Source: Chondrus crispus (lineage: Eukaryota; Rhodophyta; Florideophyceae; Gigartinales; Gigartinaceae). Taken from it: a stretch of DNA of 64,000 nt. The DNA lies in the NCBI RefSeq assembly GCF_000350225.1, contig NW_005179111.1, positions 394,899 through 458,898 on the forward strand, given 5' to 3'. The translations under genes were made by a program, and so were the position numbers. The first letter of the stretch is position 1. The number at the start of each line of letters is the position of its first letter. Positions 61,265 through 64,000 of the stretch are shown here, piece by piece. A model generated the notes under the pieces. It saw nothing but the letters and a program-made list of their open reading frames with translations, did not search any database and had not been told where the DNA came from.

Positions 61265-64000
61265 ATGGATGACCAAAGCTCTGGATCGGTCAGAATCGAG
61301 AAGCTGACCGCATCTAACTTTTACATCTGGAAGCAGAAAATCCAGCTACTGCTTGCTCTCCGAGATGTCGATCAATACGTTTTTGATGATATCCCGGAGA
61401 ATGCGACGTCAGATGACCGGAGAAAATGGATCCGTGGTGACGCAAAAGCAAAGGCCGTCATCGGACTCACGCTTTCTGATGACTACTTGCAACATGTGCG
61501 AGGGTGTAGCAGTGCGAAAGAGACATGGGAAGCAATTCTGAATGTGTTTGAGCGTCATACTTTGCTCAACAAACTTGCCGCCCGTCGCGACTTTTACACT
61601 GTATCCATGCTCCCATCCGAGAAAGTGCTTGTGTTCATCAATCGTGTGAAGCAACTTGCTGCCAGATTGCAGTCAATGAGTGTTGAGATTGACGATAAAG
61701 AAATTGCAATGGCTGTGTTGAATGGCTTGCCTTCACGATTCGATAACCTGATTGTTGCTCTTGACGCACTTGGCAATGAAGATAAAGTGTTTGGACTCGA
61801 GTTTGTGAAGAGTCGTCTGCTGCAAGAAGAACAACGAGAAAGCATGAAGACCGCTTCTGCTTCATCACCACATGCACCTGCACTTGTCAATCGTATGGCT
61901 ATTCGACGCGATATGAAATGTACGAATTGCAATAGACATGGGCATACTGCAGCGCGTTGCTGGGGCAAGGACGTGAATGGGCGCCGACCTGCGCCGCCAG
62001 ATGGGTTTCGGTCACGCAACACTGGCTTAAAGCCAAGTGCATTCGTTTCTCGAGATGACAATTCTACTGTTGCCTTTGCGGAGAGTGACTTTACTTGCTT
62101 GCTTTCGACTTCCACTCCAGAAAAGAGGGCTGCAAACGCAAGGTCATGGCTTGTCGATTCCGGTTGCAGTGCTCACATTACGTTTGATCGCTCTTTGTTC
62201 GTTACGTATGAACAGATGCAATCTGGATCAATCGAGATGGGCACGAAGGCTAGAGCTAATGTCGCTGGTCGCGGCGAGGTAGAATTCATGTTGAACGTCA
62301 ACGGTAGTCCCCATCGTTGCAAATTGTCAAACGTTTTGCATGTCCCTGATTTCGGATACTCGCTACTGTCTGTTAGCCAAATGGTTTCGAAGGGTTTGCA
62401 AGTGTCATTTGAAAATGAGAAATGCCGCGTTACTGCAGGACCAACTGTAGTTGCTACAGCGAGTCAAGTTGGGGATTTGTACATACTTGACGTCATGAAT
62501 GAAACCTTTTCTGCTCACGTAGTTACCCTGCAGACGCTACATGAACGCATGGCCCATGTTAATGTACAAGGAATCGCATCAATGATTCACAATAATGTGG
62601 TAAGTGGCATCTACGTTCGTCAAAGGGATGTCATCAGTGCAATGAATCCGAAGTCTGACAATCACTCTCCCATTTGTCCTGCGTGTGTGTTTGGCAAAGC
62701 AACGCGATCAGTAATCCCAAAACAGCGATCATCGTCTCGAGCACAGAACTGTCTTGACTTGGTACATTCTGACGTTTGCGGTCCGCTCGAAGTACAGTCC
62801 ATTGGTGGTTCGAGATACTTCATTACATTTGTAGATGATCACTCGAACTGGGTAGTTGTGTACACGATGAGAAATAAATCTGAGGCGTTTGCAAAATACA
62901 AGTTGTATGAAAAGTTGGCTCAAACCCACACTGGTCGCAAAGTAAAGGTGCTTCGCACTGATCGAGGGGGAGAGTACTTGTCGACGGAATTCAAGTCGCA
63001 TTTAGATTTAAACGGTACGCAGCACCAACTCACAACGGCGTACACCCCTGAACAAAACGGTGTGGCTGAACGTTTAAATCGAACTTTGATTGATCTTGTC
63101 CGCTCAATGCTTTCTCATAAACAGGTCAGTAAGCGATTCTGGGCCGAGGCTCTTGCCACTTCGGTATATGTACGTAATCGAGTTACTTCACGCGCTTTGC
63201 CCGTTAATACAACTCCGCACCACATTTGGATGAATTCTACTCCAAATGTTGGCCATTTGCGAGTATTTGGGTCAAAGTGTTGGTATACATTACCAAAATT
63301 AGAGCTCCGTAAGCTGGACTTGCGAGCGCGTGAAGCAATGTTTCTTGGGTACTCGCAATGCAGTAAGGCATACAAACTTTGGGACGGAGAGTTGAATAAA
63401 ATTGTTGTGTCACGGGATGTCAAGTTTGATGAATCGACATGTGGTATGCATGACATTCCTGCACACGAAAGTGATTCAATCAACTCTGATGTTGACGTTG
63501 TACTGCTCGATGGCGACAATGGGAATACAGCTGATACCCCAAATATGGATGAGGTCGGTTCTGAAGAGGATGAAGTTTCGGAGGAGGTTCTTGAAAACGA
63601 TGGCTCTCATTCTGTAAGTGAGAATGATGAAGATGAAGATGATGTACCAACTGCCGTCGAAACTCCGAATGTCACTCCTCCAACTCCTACTCCAGCTGTG
63701 CGAAGATCGTCTCGAGTCAGCAGACCTCCCGGATCATGGTGGAGGAGCAACTTTGCAGCTGCTCTTCTTTCACATGCCCATGTCGCTATTGAAGGTCCCA
63801 AGACTTTCAACCAGGCAACCAACGGTCCTAGAGCTGCATTTTGGCAGACCGGCATTGACAAAGAACTTGCCTCGCAGACAAAGAATCGGACTTGGAAACT
63901 TGTTCCTCGATCTGAGGCGTCAAACATCTTGACATCTAGATGGGTTTTCAATGTAAAGCAACTGCCTGATGCAAATGGCAATATAGTTGAAAGTGCAAAA
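61265..64000 (+). CDS. B5 Gag-Pol polyprotein, 5' part (912 codons), open at window edge
   Basis: ATG 61265. Gag, the CCHC knuckle (about 61915-61965), protease DSGCSAHI (about 62155-62180), integrase zinc site and core (about 62540-63060) and the start of RT. From ATG to the last codon in the window the length equals that of B1 (2736 bp), so no net indel has occurred. It shares private variants with B3 (for example GIYVRQRDV) but lacks some B3 changes. It may be intact; the RT active site and RNase H are outside the window. Confidence 0.88.
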   Translation, partial: MDDQSSGSVRIEKLTASNFYIWKQKIQLLLALRDVDQYVFDDIPENATSDDRRKWIRGDAKAKAVIGLTLSDDYLQHVRGCSSAKETWEAILNVFERHTLLNKLAARRDFYTVSMLPSEKVLVFINRVKQLAARLQSMSVEIDDKEIAMAVLNGLPSRFDNLIVALDALGNEDKVFGLEFVKSRLLQEEQRESMKTASASSPHAPALVNRMAIRRDMKCTNCNRHGHTAARCWGKDVNGRRPAPPDGFRSRNTGLKPSAFVSRDDNSTVAFAESDFTCLLSTSTPEKRAANARSWLVDSGCSAHITFDRSLFVTYEQMQSGSIEMGTKARANVAGRGEVEFMLNVNGSPHRCKLSNVLHVPDFGYSLLSVSQMVSKGLQVSFENEKCRVTAGPTVVATASQVGDLYILDVMNETFSAHVVTLQTLHERMAHVNVQGIASMIHNNVVSGIYVRQRDVISAMNPKSDNHSPICPACVFGKATRSVIPKQRSSSRAQNCLDLVHSDVCGPLEVQSIGGSRYFITFVDDHSNWVVVYTMRNKSEAFAKYKLYEKLAQTHTGRKVKVLRTDRGGEYLSTEFKSHLDLNGTQHQLTTAYTPEQNGVAERLNRTLIDLVRSMLSHKQVSKRFWAEALATSVYVRNRVTSRALPVNTTPHHIWMNSTPNVGHLRVFGSKCWYTLPKLELRKLDLRAREAMFLGYSQCSKAYKLWDGELNKIVVSRDVKFDESTCGMHDIPAHESDSINSDVDVVLLDGDNGNTADTPNMDEVGSEEDEVSEEVLENDGSHSVSENDEDEDDVPTAVETPNVTPPTPTPAVRRSSRVSRPPGSWWRSNFAAALLSHAHVAIEGPKTFNQATNGPRAAFWQTGIDKELASQTKNRTWKLVPRSEASNILTSRWVFNVKQLPDANGNIVESAK

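Larger units (their letters stand above)
58822..64000 (+). mobile_element. Copia B5, plus strand, runs off the window
   Basis: 5' LTR, PBS, leader with the 49-bp motif and the first 912 codons of Gag-Pol. It is inserted in B4 gag in the opposite direction. Its U3 matches the 3' LTR of B3 and its U5, including the TRIM, matches the 5' LTR of B3. Confidence 0.93.

Overview
This 64 kb window is eukaryotic DNA made almost entirely of nested transposable elements. I found no ordinary host gene, rRNA gene or stand-alone tRNA gene. The content is five Ty1/copia elements or parts of them (family B: B1-B5), two more copia elements of a second family (A1, A2), gypsy-type LTR elements (G1, G2, one solo LTR, one LTR fragment), one tyrosine-recombinase (Ngaro/DIRS-like) retrotransposon, a pogo/Tigger-type and a PIF/Harbinger-type DNA transposon, a MITE, and a miniature LTR element (TRIM) seen twice. 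The mix suits a repeat-rich protist or alga. An oomycete or a red alga would fit, but nothing in the window settles the host.

Layout. 1-3159: the 3' end of gypsy-like G2 (plus sense), with a long antisense ORF running off the left edge, a polypurine tract and the 3' LTR. 3160-18569: gypsy element G1 on the minus strand (RT, protease, gag, PBS, 5' LTR), cut by G2, by a pogo-type transposon (3894-5947) and by copia A1 (7138-15014, target duplication GGGAC). 18570-31305: the tyrosine-recombinase element (RT, RNase H, recombinase, split direct repeats), cut by a gypsy solo LTR (20896-21594, CCCGG), a MITE (22398-22791, TAA) and the intact copia B1 (23968-31066, GAGAA). 31306-34791: Harbinger-type transposon with two convergent genes. 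34792-35001: gypsy LTR fragment. 35002-39541: truncated copia B2. 39542-58821: copia B3 and B4 in tandem, sharing one LTR (45731-54937). That shared LTR contains the TRIM (45789-46166, GTTGA) and the complete copia A2 (46575-54453, GTCCT). 58822-64000: copia B5 on the plus strand, inserted in the gag of B4, carrying the same TRIM in its 5' LTR and running off the right edge.

Function. The two best candidates for activity are B1 and A2, each with one uninterrupted Gag-Pol ORF of about 1370 codons between matching LTRs. Both families appear to prime on a half-molecule of initiator tRNA-Met, as Drosophila copia does. They also share a 49-bp leader motif and a hairpin whose loop holds the polypurine tract. 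Family A carries an extra upstream ORF for a protein with two U1/matrin-type C2H2 zinc fingers. The TRIM uses the same primer site and polypurine tract as family B, so B elements are plausible helpers. It combines LTR structure with the two ends of a tRNA-like fold. B5 looks like a retrotransposed daughter of B3, or of an element built like it, that copied the TRIM as a passenger.
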